From: Metabacillus flavus
Lineage (GTDB): Bacteria; Bacillota; Bacilli; Bacillales; Bacillaceae
Assembly (NCBI RefSeq): GCF_018283675.1
Contig: NZ_JAGVRK010000001.1
Span: forward strand, 2,232,001 to 2,296,000
Direction of reading: 5' to 3'
DNA length: 64,000 bases
A program made the translations under genes and the position numbers. This document shows, piece by piece, positions 56,487-64,000 of this stretch. Below the pieces are notes generated by a model that was not told the DNA's origin, searched no databases, and saw only the letters and a program-made list of their open reading frames with translations. Positions within the stretch are counted from its first letter, which is position 1, and each line of letters opens with the position of its first letter.

Positions 56487-56514
56487 AGTATACACCTTCA
56501 CTGTAGTTATGCAA
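56487..56514 (-). promoter_or_regulatory. Promoter of gudB
   Basis: Minus strand TTGCAT (56509-56514), 16-nt spacer, TATACT (56487-56492). About 50 nt upstream of the start codon. Confidence 0.5.
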
Positions 56515-56549
56515 AGACATAATGGCTGTTTTCCGGGGAAAATTTGACA

Positions 56550-56569
56550 TGAAACTGCGAGCGGTTTCA
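56550..56569 (-). promoter_or_regulatory. cre-like palindrome upstream of gudB
   Basis: TGAAACCGCTCGCAGTTTCA on the minus strand. The first 14 bases differ at only one position from the amylopullulanase operator TGAAACCGCTTGCA and fit the CcpA consensus except at two sites. It lies 35-60 bases upstream of the -35 element. Confidence 0.5.
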
Positions 56570-56631
56570 AGAGCAAATTTACAGGTTATTTTATTGAATT
56601 TTCAGACCCTTTTCACCTCATGAGACCGTGA

Positions 56632-56673
56632 AAATAAAAACCGGCCATACCCTGGTTCACAAGAGCGGCCGGT
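56632..56673 (-). terminator. Terminator of mecB
   Basis: Minus strand ACCGGCC/GGCCGGT with a 20-base loop followed by TTTTTATTTT. Confidence 0.75.
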
Positions 56674-56679
56674 CTGTTC

Positions 56680-57267
56680 TCATTGAAAATATTTATTAAG
56701 CTGATTGATCGCTTCTTCTTCCATAATCAGCTTTCCATACTCATGCAGCCTGTGCAGAGTAAGCGTAGTGGAACTCCCGAACTCAGCTAATACAGCAATT
56801 ACCGTTTCTATTTGAGCAGGAGCATATTCATCAAGATGAAGGAAGTATCTCTGATTATAGAAATATACAGCTCCCTGGCTAAGACCTATTTGTTTCAATG
56901 CTTTTGACAATTGAATCAGGTCCTCAAAAGCATGAAATTCGTATACAATATCGATGCTTTCATCGAGTTTGACCTGCATTTCAATATAATCATCTGCATA
57001 ATCTTCTTCTTCTTCCTCTATATCCTCATTGCTTTTTGTAACAATAACAACCATCCCTTGAGCCTGGAGAGAAAACACTTCCACAGCAAGAGATCCGTGA
57101 GCCTCAAAGCCAAGTTCAAGGCTTGCTTCATTCATCATATCCTTGAAGAGCTGATGCACCTTGAATGAATCCTTCCAAAGGTCTTCCTTAGTCAGACCGC
57201 GATCCATAAGATCGTCAATCGTAAGAAATATCTTGATTTTGTTATAATTAAGGCGCTCCAAACGCAT
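56680..57267 (-). CDS. mecB: Adaptor protein MecA paralogue (MecB/YpbH)
   Basis: 195 residues. MecA-type adaptor expected to recruit substrates to ClpC. The N-terminal domain MRLERLNYNKIKIFLTIDDL binds substrate; an acidic linker (DIEEEEEDYADD, ~79-90) separates it from the C-terminal ClpC-binding domain (YEFHAFEDLIQLSKAL ... YFYNQRYFLHLDE). Location downstream of the MerR-type gene and near gudB matches B. subtilis ypbH rather than mecA. GGAGGGAAAGAG before the ATG. Confidence 0.9.
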   Translation of the reverse strand: MRLERLNYNKIKIFLTIDDLMDRGLTKEDLWKDSFKVHQLFKDMMNEASLELGFEAHGSLAVEVFSLQAQGMVVIVTKSNEDIEEEEEDYADDYIEMQVKLDESIDIVYEFHAFEDLIQLSKALKQIGLSQGAVYFYNQRYFLHLDEYAPAQIETVIAVLAEFGSSTTLTLHRLHEYGKLIMEEEAINQLNKYFQ

Positions 57268-57389
57268 CTCTTTCCCTCCTGCCGTAAAACCCTTACCATG
57301 TAATTATTCTATGATTTACAAGTAAGATGGTTCGTTATTTTGTTAACAGTTTACAACGGCAGAGAAAAATAGACAAGTTTATTCCATTC

Positions 57390-58307
57390 CTACATCGCAA
57401 GCTTTTCCTTCAGCCATATTTCCCATTCATGATTTGATGCTCCGAGCAGACAATTCTTATAAATGCGCTTCTTTTCTTCGTCCATAAACTGAAACGCCCC
57501 TCCACCAAGCCCCACCTGTAAATCGGGAAATTTCTCTTTCAGTGCATCAACGGTTTTAAGCGTCCGATCTATATTCTCTTCAAGCGTGCAAGCCAGAAAT
57601 AAAAATTTAGGATGCACCTCTTCCAAAACAATTGGAAGGTCGTCCTCTGCGATACTGGATCCTAGATAGATCACTTCAAAACCTCTTCTGCGGAGGAAGA
57701 GGGTAAAAATCAGCAGCCCCATTTCATGCCATTCTCCCGGTCCGCAAACAGCGATGACCTTTGGCAGGAGACCATTCACTGGCAAAGTATGAAGGATCAT
57801 TCCAATCCTTGAGCGCAGGAAGGCTGTAGCGAAATGTTCATGTGCCGTTGTAATCTTTCCCTGCTCCCATAAATCTCCCACCTTGGCCAGTACAGACCCG
57901 AGAATATCAATCATCACTTTATCAATGGAATAAAGGCTGAACGCACGGTTCATCAGTTCATGTGCCAGATTCTCATCAAAAGAAAGCAGTGCTTTAAGCA
58001 AATCGTCCATAAGTTCAACAGAACGGTCTGCAGTCTGTTCAGGTTCAATCATTCCTTCATTAACCGGAAGGCCTGTATTTTCAAGTAAGTTAACAGCCTG
58101 ACTGATGGAAAATCCTTTATTCACTTTGTTGATCAGCCATTTCAGAATCCGAATGTGGTCTTCTGTATACAATCTGTGTCCAGATTCATTCCGGACCGGA
58201 GCGATCATTTGGTATCGTCTCTCCCATGCCCGGAGCGTTCCAGGCTGAATGCCAAGCATTTTTGAAACAGCTTTAATATTATATTTACCTTCTTCTGGAT
58301 TCGGCAT
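57390..58307 (-). CDS. MerR-family regulator with B12-binding domain (CarH/LitR-like)
   Basis: 305 residues. The N-terminal MerR helix-turn-helix (about 8-70: IKAVSKMLGIQPGTLRAWERRY) is followed by a four-helix B12-cap domain (~95-175) and a Rossmann B12-binding domain (~183-300). The cap has W147, nine residues, then E157-H158 (Wx9EH), and the Rossmann part has ExH at 192-194 (GEWHEMG). Both are signatures of CarH/LitR adenosylcobalamin photoreceptors, and their spacing fits. The residue after the Trp is Glu rather than the His found in CarH. No carotenoid or photolyase genes lie next to it. Predicted light- or cobalamin-responsive repressor. TGGAGGATAAATA before the ATG. Confidence 0.85.
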   Translation of the reverse strand: MPNPEEGKYNIKAVSKMLGIQPGTLRAWERRYQMIAPVRNESGHRLYTEDHIRILKWLINKVNKGFSISQAVNLLENTGLPVNEGMIEPEQTADRSVELMDDLLKALLSFDENLAHELMNRAFSLYSIDKVMIDILGSVLAKVGDLWEQGKITTAHEHFATAFLRSRIGMILHTLPVNGLLPKVIAVCGPGEWHEMGLLIFTLFLRRRGFEVIYLGSSIAEDDLPIVLEEVHPKFLFLACTLEENIDRTLKTVDALKEKFPDLQVGLGGGAFQFMDEEKKRIYKNCLLGASNHEWEIWLKEKLAM

Positions 58308-58407
58308 TATTTATCCTCCATCACCGCACAATAAAACATATATGCAAAAACTTCTTTTCTAAATTATATCGAAATGAACACTTTGTGTAAACTTTGTATA
58401 AGTATTG

Positions 58408-59181
58408 TTAATCAACTTTATCTGCTGTAATCGTGATGAAGTGGGCTTCTGCAGGTGCACCTAACCGGAGAGGGAGCTGGGTGGTCCCATATCCATTGCT
58501 GATCAGCTGGGCACCGTATGTTTTTTTATGTAGTTTTCCTTTTTCATATAGTCCGAATCCAAGCAGCCTTATTTGTCCGCCGTGGGTATGGCCTGATAAA
58601 ACAAGCCGGATTCCGGTCTCTTCTTTTATTTGTTTATCAATATCAGGGTTATGGCAAAGCAGAATCCGGAAATCTGCATTTTTTGAGTCATTTAATGCCA
58701 GGTCAAGCTTGTCCCACCCGAATTTCATTTCACTAACGCCTAGAAGACTAATATTTTTTCCGGATTTTGAAGGAATAGAGAACGCTTGATTTTCAAGGAG
58801 CTTAACACGCTCCTGTTTCAATAACCGTTTCAGTTTCAGAATATCAGACTCAGGGTCATTATTTCCCAAGACCATAACAACGGGTCCTTCTTCTCCTAAT
58901 CTCCGTACATTTCGGCGAATCCTTTCCAACGGTACTCCTTTTTCCGTCAGATCTCCCCCAATGCAAATCAGATCCGGTTTCTTTGGCATTTTAGCAAGCA
59001 GTTTCTCTGAAACCCTTCTTCTATGGATATCTGAAATAAAGAGCATATTCAATTCGCCATGATCGTAAGGAAAATCGCTATATTGGAGCTTTTGTCTATC
59101 CATTCGATTTCCATGAGCCTTCATAAACATAATCGCTGTCATTATAAGGACCAGACAAGCTCCAGCAAATAGATATATCAC
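58408..59181 (-). CDS. ypbG: Membrane-anchored metallophosphoesterase YpbG
   Basis: 257 residues. An N-terminal transmembrane segment (about 1-20) anchors a calcineurin-like phosphoesterase. Metal ligands: FISDIHRRR, GGDLTEKG, LGNNDPE, LLCHNPD and SGHTHGGQIRL, all intact. Related to YkuE-type lipid-A or UDP-sugar-like hydrolases, but the substrate is unknown. I start at GTG 59181 (VIYLFAG) after CAGGTGATTAC; the frame extends to 59238 over the end of ypbF. Confidence 0.88.
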   Translation of the reverse strand: MIYLFAGACLVLIMTAIMFMKAHGNRMDRQKLQYSDFPYDHGELNMLFISDIHRRRVSEKLLAKMPKKPDLICIGGDLTEKGVPLERIRRNVRRLGEEGPVVMVLGNNDPESDILKLKRLLKQERVKLLENQAFSIPSKSGKNISLLGVSEMKFGWDKLDLALNDSKNADFRILLCHNPDIDKQIKEETGIRLVLSGHTHGGQIRLLGFGLYEKGKLHKKTYGAQLISNGYGTTQLPLRLGAPAEAHFITITADKVD

Positions 59182-59200
59182 GTAATCACCTGATTTCCGC

Positions 59201-59659
59201 TCATTTGCTTTCGTAAAAAAGATTAATATCGAACTCATTCTTCATCATTTGAAAAACGGACGTTCTTTTCTTCCAATGATATGGCTGAGGCCATAGTTCT
59301 CCGCTTTTCCGTATAACCTCGCACCGGAGTGCATGATATTCTGTTTCTGCTTTTACTTCCTTCTTTTTAAAGTAAAGAGCAGTTGCATAGGCACCTGCAA
59401 TGGCTACAATAAAATATAGATGAAAGGACTCATCTACAAATCTGGACAGCACGATTGACAGGCTGTTTTCACTTGTCAAAACGATAACTTTGTAGAAATA
59501 AACCATGAAAATAATCATACATAAGAAGGAAGTGAGCTGAAGGCTCAGCACCTTTTTTTTCAGCCTTTCAAATTTTCTCTTTTTATCAACTAAACTTTGG
59601 AGCATTTTTTTCGTCGGCTCATCCGTTATCGGCTCGAGCTGCTCAATCGCTTTTTCCAT
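59201..59659 (-). CDS. ypbF: DUF2663 membrane protein YpbF
   Basis: 152 residues. Two transmembrane segments (about 42-60 and 80-98) lie between a charged helical N-terminus and a C-terminal soluble part (KKEVKAETEYHALRCEVIRKSGELW, given as a landmark). A Bacillus-specific family in the ypbDEFG cluster; function unknown. Start 59659 after AGGGTGATTAAG; a GTG three codons upstream is possible. 19 nt upstream of ypbG. Confidence 0.82.
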   Translation of the reverse strand: MEKAIEQLEPITDEPTKKMLQSLVDKKRKFERLKKKVLSLQLTSFLCMIIFMVYFYKVIVLTSENSLSIVLSRFVDESFHLYFIVAIAGAYATALYFKKKEVKAETEYHALRCEVIRKSGELWPQPYHWKKRTSVFQMMKNEFDINLFYESK

Positions 59660-59730
59660 CTTAATCACCCTGCCTCTGAACTTTACTAATATCTATTCAA
59701 AAAGGGGACAGGGTATGAGGAAGAGAAGAC

Positions 59731-59758
59731 AAAAAAAACTTCGTTCGCATGAACGAAG
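59731..59758 (-). terminator. Terminator of the recS-ypbD-ypbE operon
   Basis: Perfect stem CTTCGTTC/GAACGAAG followed by TTTTTTTT on the minus strand, right after the ypbE stop. Confidence 0.85.
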
Positions 59759-59762
59759 ATTA

Positions 59763-60497
59763 TCACTGCTTCAGCGGAATTTCAAGCACTTGTCCGGCAT
59801 ACACCTCATTGGCTGCGATCTGGTTGTAGTCTTTAATGATGGCTTCGCCTTCCCTGCTTTTATAATATTTAAGAGAAATGCGGTATAAGTTCTCTTTAGG
59901 TTTCACCACATGTTCAACGACCTTTCCTGCCGGCTTGTCCTCTGCAGGAGGAGCTGCCGGTTCAGACTTCTTTACATTTTCAGCAGATGCAGTTTTAGAC
60001 GCTTCCGATGGCACCGGTTCGTTTTCAGGCTTTTTCTCTTGAGGCGGGGCCGCTGAATTTGCAGGTTTTTCAGCTTTCTCCTCTGGTTTAGATGCTACGG
60101 CTGCATCTTCAGATAAATCGGCATCCTTCCCAGAACTGCTTTCTTCAGATGCATCTGCCGGCTCTGAGTTTTCAGGAGCTTGACTCTTTGATCGATTATT
60201 ATCAATAATAATCGACTCGTAATCTTTAAGTTTCTGCCCGTTATCCAGCGTCGTCCCATCTTTTTCATAATAATAAGTAAGCGTCAGGAATAATATAGGA
60301 AGAAGGATAAAACATAAGGCCAATAAGCTTATAAGCGGATATTTCAGCTTTACTTTTTTCTTGGTTTCCTTCGCGCGCCGCCTTGATCTGTGGATTTCGC
60401 TTCTTGTAGGATACTGTCCATTTTCATCTTTAAAATCCGCAGTCATTTGCTCCTTTACCTGATCGATTTTTCCTGAATGATTCATTCGCCTGCTCAT
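59763..60497 (-). CDS. ypbE: LysM-domain membrane protein YpbE
   Basis: 244 residues. A basic cytoplasmic N-terminus (RSRRRAKETKKK), one transmembrane helix (about 55-75), a long Ala/Pro/Glu/Ser-rich extracellular linker (~95-195) and a C-terminal LysM motif (VVKPKENLYRISLKYY ... GQVLEIPLKQ) for peptidoglycan binding. Type II membrane topology. Start 60497 (MSRRMNHSG) uses GAGGTGA located within the end of ypbD; a GTG at 60512 is the alternative. Function unknown. Confidence 0.87.
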   Translation of the reverse strand: MSRRMNHSGKIDQVKEQMTADFKDENGQYPTRSEIHRSRRRAKETKKKVKLKYPLISLLALCFILLPILFLTLTYYYEKDGTTLDNGQKLKDYESIIIDNNRSKSQAPENSEPADASEESSSGKDADLSEDAAVASKPEEKAEKPANSAAPPQEKKPENEPVPSEASKTASAENVKKSEPAAPPAEDKPAGKVVEHVVKPKENLYRISLKYYKSREGEAIIKDYNQIAANEVYAGQVLEIPLKQ

Positions 60498-60501
60498 GGG
60501 G

Positions 60502-61098
60502 TTAAGATTCACCTCTATTTAGATACTTTAATCTGATTTGGATACCAAACACTAAATCAATCAGAAAATGGGCAATAACAGCAGCCAGCAGATTACCGGT
60601 GAGTTCAAACAAAACACCAATCAGTACACTGACTGCCGTAACCATTATAAATAAGAGAAATTTTGATAGATAGCGAATATGCAAGATCGAAAAAACCAGG
60701 CTTGCAGCAATCAATCCGAATTCTGTTTGTAAAACCCCTCTGAATAACCATTCTTCCACAATGGCAATAAGGGCTGTCATCAAAGCAATATGAGGAATCG
60801 AACAGCTTCTGAAAAGCTTTTCGTTTATTCCCCCGTCATCATACCATGCTGCGGGAGCTGTTTTCATGATAATGAAGTCCAATAGAATAACAGCAGCTGC
60901 TGTACCTGCTCCGCCTGCCAGGCTTGTTATAGTAAAATTCATTTTCTCTGCAGGAACAAACAAACCGCCCAGAAAAAAATAGGAGCCTGCAAGGCCTGCA
61001 ATAGCCAATAGAAGCTGAGTCAAATAAAGCTGCTGAATCATTTGACGATCTGTCAGTGTATGAATCAGATCATTTTGTCTTTTGAACAATCGGTTCAC
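60502..61098 (-). CDS. ypbD: CPBP-family intramembrane metalloprotease YpbD
   Basis: 198 residues, about six transmembrane helices. CAAX-protease/bacteriocin-processing (CPBP, ABI) family motifs: EEWLFRG (115-121, EExxxR), FSILHIRYL (His140) and HFLIDLVFG (~177). Substrate unknown. Starts at GTG 61098 and overlaps recS by 29 nt; ends overlapping the start region of ypbE. Middle gene of the recS-ypbD-ypbE operon. Confidence 0.88.
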   Translation of the reverse strand: MNRLFKRQNDLIHTLTDRQMIQQLYLTQLLLAIAGLAGSYFFLGGLFVPAEKMNFTITSLAGGAGTAAAVILLDFIIMKTAPAAWYDDGGINEKLFRSCSIPHIALMTALIAIVEEWLFRGVLQTEFGLIAASLVFSILHIRYLSKFLLFIMVTAVSVLIGVLFELTGNLLAAVIAHFLIDLVFGIQIRLKYLNRGES

Positions 61099-62554
61099 TC
61101 ACTTTAAACATCAATTTAAGCTCGTTTTTCCATCCCTCTGCCGCTTCATAGCCTAATGAAGCCTTTGTCTGTCCATAATAGGGAGCAAGTTCCATTCCGC
61201 AATAATCACAGCAGAAGCGTGTAAAGGATGGAGAGTCGCTTTTTTCACCGAAATGCGCCAGGATTCCGCTTCTTCTGCACGTTTCTGTCGAATACCATTT
61301 TACCATATTCCATAGCTTTTCGGTTTTATTTTGCTGGCGCTCCTGGATTATTTTCCAGATTTGATCTGTTTTCTCGTTCCAATCTTTACTCTTTAGTTTT
61401 TCAGCATGATGAAGGATAAATCGCTCATGTGTTTCCTCAATCTCAAGCTTAAAAGATGGATCTATTTCTATTGAAGACAGGTATGCTTGCAGTTCATCCC
61501 GCACAGGGAATTCTTTTTCAATCATAAAGAGCGGCAGCTGGACATCCTCAGGATCATACAATGTAATCGCTATGGCAGGCAGACCATCGCGGCCTGCTCT
61601 TCCGATTTCCTGCATATAGGCGTCCATTCTGGCAGGCATATGAAAATGGATGACGTAACGGATGTCGTTTTTATTTACACCCATCCCAAAAGCGTTTGTA
61701 CAGCAAACAAGATCAAGCTGTCCATTAATAAATTGCTGCTGAATCAGCATCCGCTGTTCATTCTCCAATCCTCCATGATAGAAGGCGATCCGCTTTCTTC
61801 CGGTTTCTTTTAAATAAGAGACTGTTTTTTCAGTCCATTGCCTCCCTGCACAGTAAATCAGGCCCGGCCCTTCCAACCTGCTTACAAGCTCTGATAATTG
61901 GCTGAGTTTATCCTCAAGACCTCTTGCTTCTTTAACCATGATCGATATGTTCGGCCTATTTACCGAGTATACATGCAGGATAGGTTCTGTCATATACAAA
62001 GACGATTGAATATCCTTAAGAACTTCTTCTGTAGCTGTTGCTGTCATAGCCAGGCATGGAGCTTTATTCAATTTTCTTCTTGCATGACCGATTAATGAAT
62101 AGTCCGGTCTGAAATCATGGCCCCACTGTGAAATGCAATGAGCCTCATCAACTACAAACAGCGAAATATGAATTCTTTTCAATGCATCCAGGACCCTTTC
62201 ATGCATGAGACTTTCAGGGGAAAGAAATATAAACCGATATTCTGACAGATGAAAAAGAGCTGACTTTTTCTCATCAAACGATAGAAAACTGTTTAGGGCA
62301 ATCGCTCGTTTTTCTCCGTTCATCTTAAGCTGGGCAACTTGGTCTTCCATTAAGGCAACCAGGGGAGAAATGATGACTGCAGTCCCCTTAAGAATATAAC
62401 CCGGCAGCTGATAGCATAGCGATTTCCCTCCTCCGGTCGGAAGCATGGCAATGGCATCCCGTCCATTGACGAGGTCCTCCACAATCTCCTTTTGCCCTTC
62501 CCTGAAAGAATCGAACCCAAAATGTTTTTTCAAAACGCCGCTTAAGTTCTCCAT
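61070..62554 (-). CDS. recS: RecQ-family ATP-dependent DNA helicase RecS (YpbC)
   Basis: 494 residues. 3'-5' helicase of short RecQ type. Walker A LPTGGGKSLCYQLP (~37-50), DEAH box VVDEAHCISQWGHDFRPDY (~138), MTATAT, YHGGLENEQR, CCTNAFGMGVNKNDIRYVIHF, QEIGRAGRDG. A zinc-site region follows (CRRSGILAHFGE ... CCDYCG), and no HRDC domain, matching B. subtilis RecS length rather than the longer RecQ. Seven nt downstream of ypbB. Confidence 0.94.
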   Translation of the reverse strand: MENLSGVLKKHFGFDSFREGQKEIVEDLVNGRDAIAMLPTGGGKSLCYQLPGYILKGTAVIISPLVALMEDQVAQLKMNGEKRAIALNSFLSFDEKKSALFHLSEYRFIFLSPESLMHERVLDALKRIHISLFVVDEAHCISQWGHDFRPDYSLIGHARRKLNKAPCLAMTATATEEVLKDIQSSLYMTEPILHVYSVNRPNISIMVKEARGLEDKLSQLSELVSRLEGPGLIYCAGRQWTEKTVSYLKETGRKRIAFYHGGLENEQRMLIQQQFINGQLDLVCCTNAFGMGVNKNDIRYVIHFHMPARMDAYMQEIGRAGRDGLPAIAITLYDPEDVQLPLFMIEKEFPVRDELQAYLSSIEIDPSFKLEIEETHERFILHHAEKLKSKDWNEKTDQIWKIIQERQQNKTEKLWNMVKWYSTETCRRSGILAHFGEKSDSPSFTRFCCDYCGMELAPYYGQTKASLGYEAAEGWKNELKLMFKVSEPIVQKTK

Positions 62555-62561
62555 ATTTTTT

Positions 62562-63599
62562 TCACCTCTTTGTGACAGCCATTCCGAGTCTGATCTGGAA
62601 ATAGGTATATTTATTATCTAAGTTCTCTTTTATATTTTTCAGCTGCTTTGTTTTCAAGCGTCCAATGGCTTGGGCTATTTCATCTTTTTCGTCCGGAAGC
62701 AAATAAGGATTCAGGTCAAAGCTGCGGTCATGCATGGCAATTTCCACAATATGATCTTCAATCGTACTCATCTTCAGGTTCCTGATTTTACAGGCGTCAC
62801 CCTTGCTTTTTCCCTGTTTCAGCAGCATTAGTGTTCTTTTGGCTGATTGGGTGAGCGGGAGGGATTCGGGCCCCTTTACGATGAGCTTTGAAAGGAGTAC
62901 AGCGTTTGATGTCACGGCATTTTCCAGTAAATCATGCATTAAACTCCAGAAACACAGCTCCAAATAAACAGGATCCTTCCCGAGTTTCTCTTCCAGCTGA
63001 ACATAGGTTAACCCGGCCCGCTTCGGTGTCGTTAACCGGAAAACAAAAAGTTCTGCCATGAAATCTTGTTTAGGTGTTAGAAATAAATCCAGCTCTTCGT
63101 ATAATCTGAAAGCAAGATCTATTCTGTCTAAATTTGATTCTGCCAGAAATGATTTCACCCATTGTTGTGCCTCTTCGTCAGAAGTAACCGGCAGAAATCG
63201 GGACTTATTATGAATCAAATGGGTAGCGGTTTGAATGAGAAGAGAAAGTCTTGTCCATGCTTCCCGCCCTCCCCTGCCATGCTTCCAGGAGTTCAGCTCT
63301 TTTGGAATAGGCATTTCTGCTAAGGAATGATCCAGGGCTACCTTTCCCAATGATGTTAAATTCCCGTTTTCCCCTATGAGCTTATTGGCTTCAAGGTCCC
63401 GGCATGCCTCTTCAATCGTTTCCCTTTTAATCTGCGGGAACAGCGAAAATAATCCCGAAAGTCCAAACAGCTGCATGTCCTGAAGTGTCTGGGATGTTTT
63501 TTTCCCTCTTAAGAGATGATAAATTGCCGAAAAAGATCTCTCCCCGTTAAAGCGATCCAGGCACAAAAGACATATGTATGAATATCCTGTCACTACCAT
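62562..63599 (-). CDS. ypbB: Helix-turn-helix protein YpbB
   Basis: 345 residues, similar in length to B. subtilis YpbB. A RecQ-associated protein: its C-terminal helix-turn-helix segment (LMLLKQGKSKGDACKIRNLKMSTIEDHIVEIA, landmark near 265) resembles the HTH_40 domain found at the end of some RecQ helicases. N-terminal DRFNGERSFSAIYHLLRGKK is a winged-helix-like part. Directly precedes recS, supporting joint action. GGTGATTAAAT before the ATG. Confidence 0.88.
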   Translation of the reverse strand: MVVTGYSYICLLCLDRFNGERSFSAIYHLLRGKKTSQTLQDMQLFGLSGLFSLFPQIKRETIEEACRDLEANKLIGENGNLTSLGKVALDHSLAEMPIPKELNSWKHGRGGREAWTRLSLLIQTATHLIHNKSRFLPVTSDEEAQQWVKSFLAESNLDRIDLAFRLYEELDLFLTPKQDFMAELFVFRLTTPKRAGLTYVQLEEKLGKDPVYLELCFWSLMHDLLENAVTSNAVLLSKLIVKGPESLPLTQSAKRTLMLLKQGKSKGDACKIRNLKMSTIEDHIVEIAMHDRSFDLNPYLLPDEKDEIAQAIGRLKTKQLKNIKENLDNKYTYFQIRLGMAVTKR

Positions 63600-63639
63600 A
63601 TTTAATCACCAGCGCTTCGCAGAATCTGACTATACTTGA

Positions 63640-64000
<361 letters not shown>

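Overview
The window is a stretch of chromosome from an endospore-forming member of the Bacillaceae. The evidence is a set of sporulation and germination genes (spoIVA, cotH, cotB, sleB, ypeB, ypjB), strong AGGAGG ribosome binding sites, frequent TTG and GTG starts, and a gene order almost collinear with the Bacillus subtilis ypjC-to-fer interval. It is not B. subtilis itself: several accessory genes interrupt that order, and I cannot fix the genus from sequence alone. Nearly everything is on the minus strand. The exceptions are the yitT-type gene at the left edge, cotH-cotB-cotB2, ypzI, and fer at the right edge.

Layout. 1-5.0 kb: YitT-family gene, ypjB, ypjA, the menaquinol:cytochrome c reductase operon qcrABC, ypiF. 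5.1-10.9 kb: a very large secreted two-headed amylopullulanase with a cre/LacI-type operator in its leader. 10.9-13.7 kb: ypiB, ypiA and a degenerate amidohydrolase-like protein. 14.1-26.7 kb: the aromatic supraoperon (aroF aroB aroH / trpEDCFBA hisC tyrA aroE). The trp genes have their own promoter, a TRAP-binding leader and an attenuator; mtrB, which encodes TRAP, lies about 7 kb upstream. 26.8-32.3 kb: cheR, ndk, hepT-menG-hepS, mtrB, folE, hbs. 32.7-36.3 kb: a spore-coat island with a CotG-like Ser/Arg/Gly repeat protein divergent from the CotH coat kinase, followed by CotB and a CotB-like protein. 36.3-49.5 kb: an ArsB-type permease, spoIVA, yphF, yphE, gpsA, der, yphA, ypzI, fni, ypfD, plsC, cmk, ypfB, and the c-di-GMP protein gene ypfA/motI. 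49.6-64 kb: ypeB-sleB, prsW, ansA-bdr, gudB, mecB, a MerR-B12 photoreceptor-type regulator, ypbG, ypbF, ypbE, ypbD, recS, ypbB, fer.

How the genes work together. The aro/trp genes take DAHP-pathway intermediates to chorismate and on to tryptophan, tyrosine and phenylalanine, with TRAP feedback on trp. menG and hepST make menaquinone-7, which feeds the qcr complex. CotH is expected to phosphorylate serines of the CotG-like repeats during coat assembly, next to the coat ATPase gene spoIVA. SleB/YpeB act in germination.

Two window-wide patterns stand out. Four otherwise well-conserved genes (yitT, cotB2, gpsA, ypfD) each carry one single-base indel, in short or long homopolymer runs; since gpsA is expected to be essential, these look like sequencing errors. 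A family of palindromic intergenic repeats (at least six copies in different states of decay) occupies several gaps, including one inside the aromatic operon. There are no tRNA or rRNA genes, prophage, insertion sequences or CRISPR arrays.
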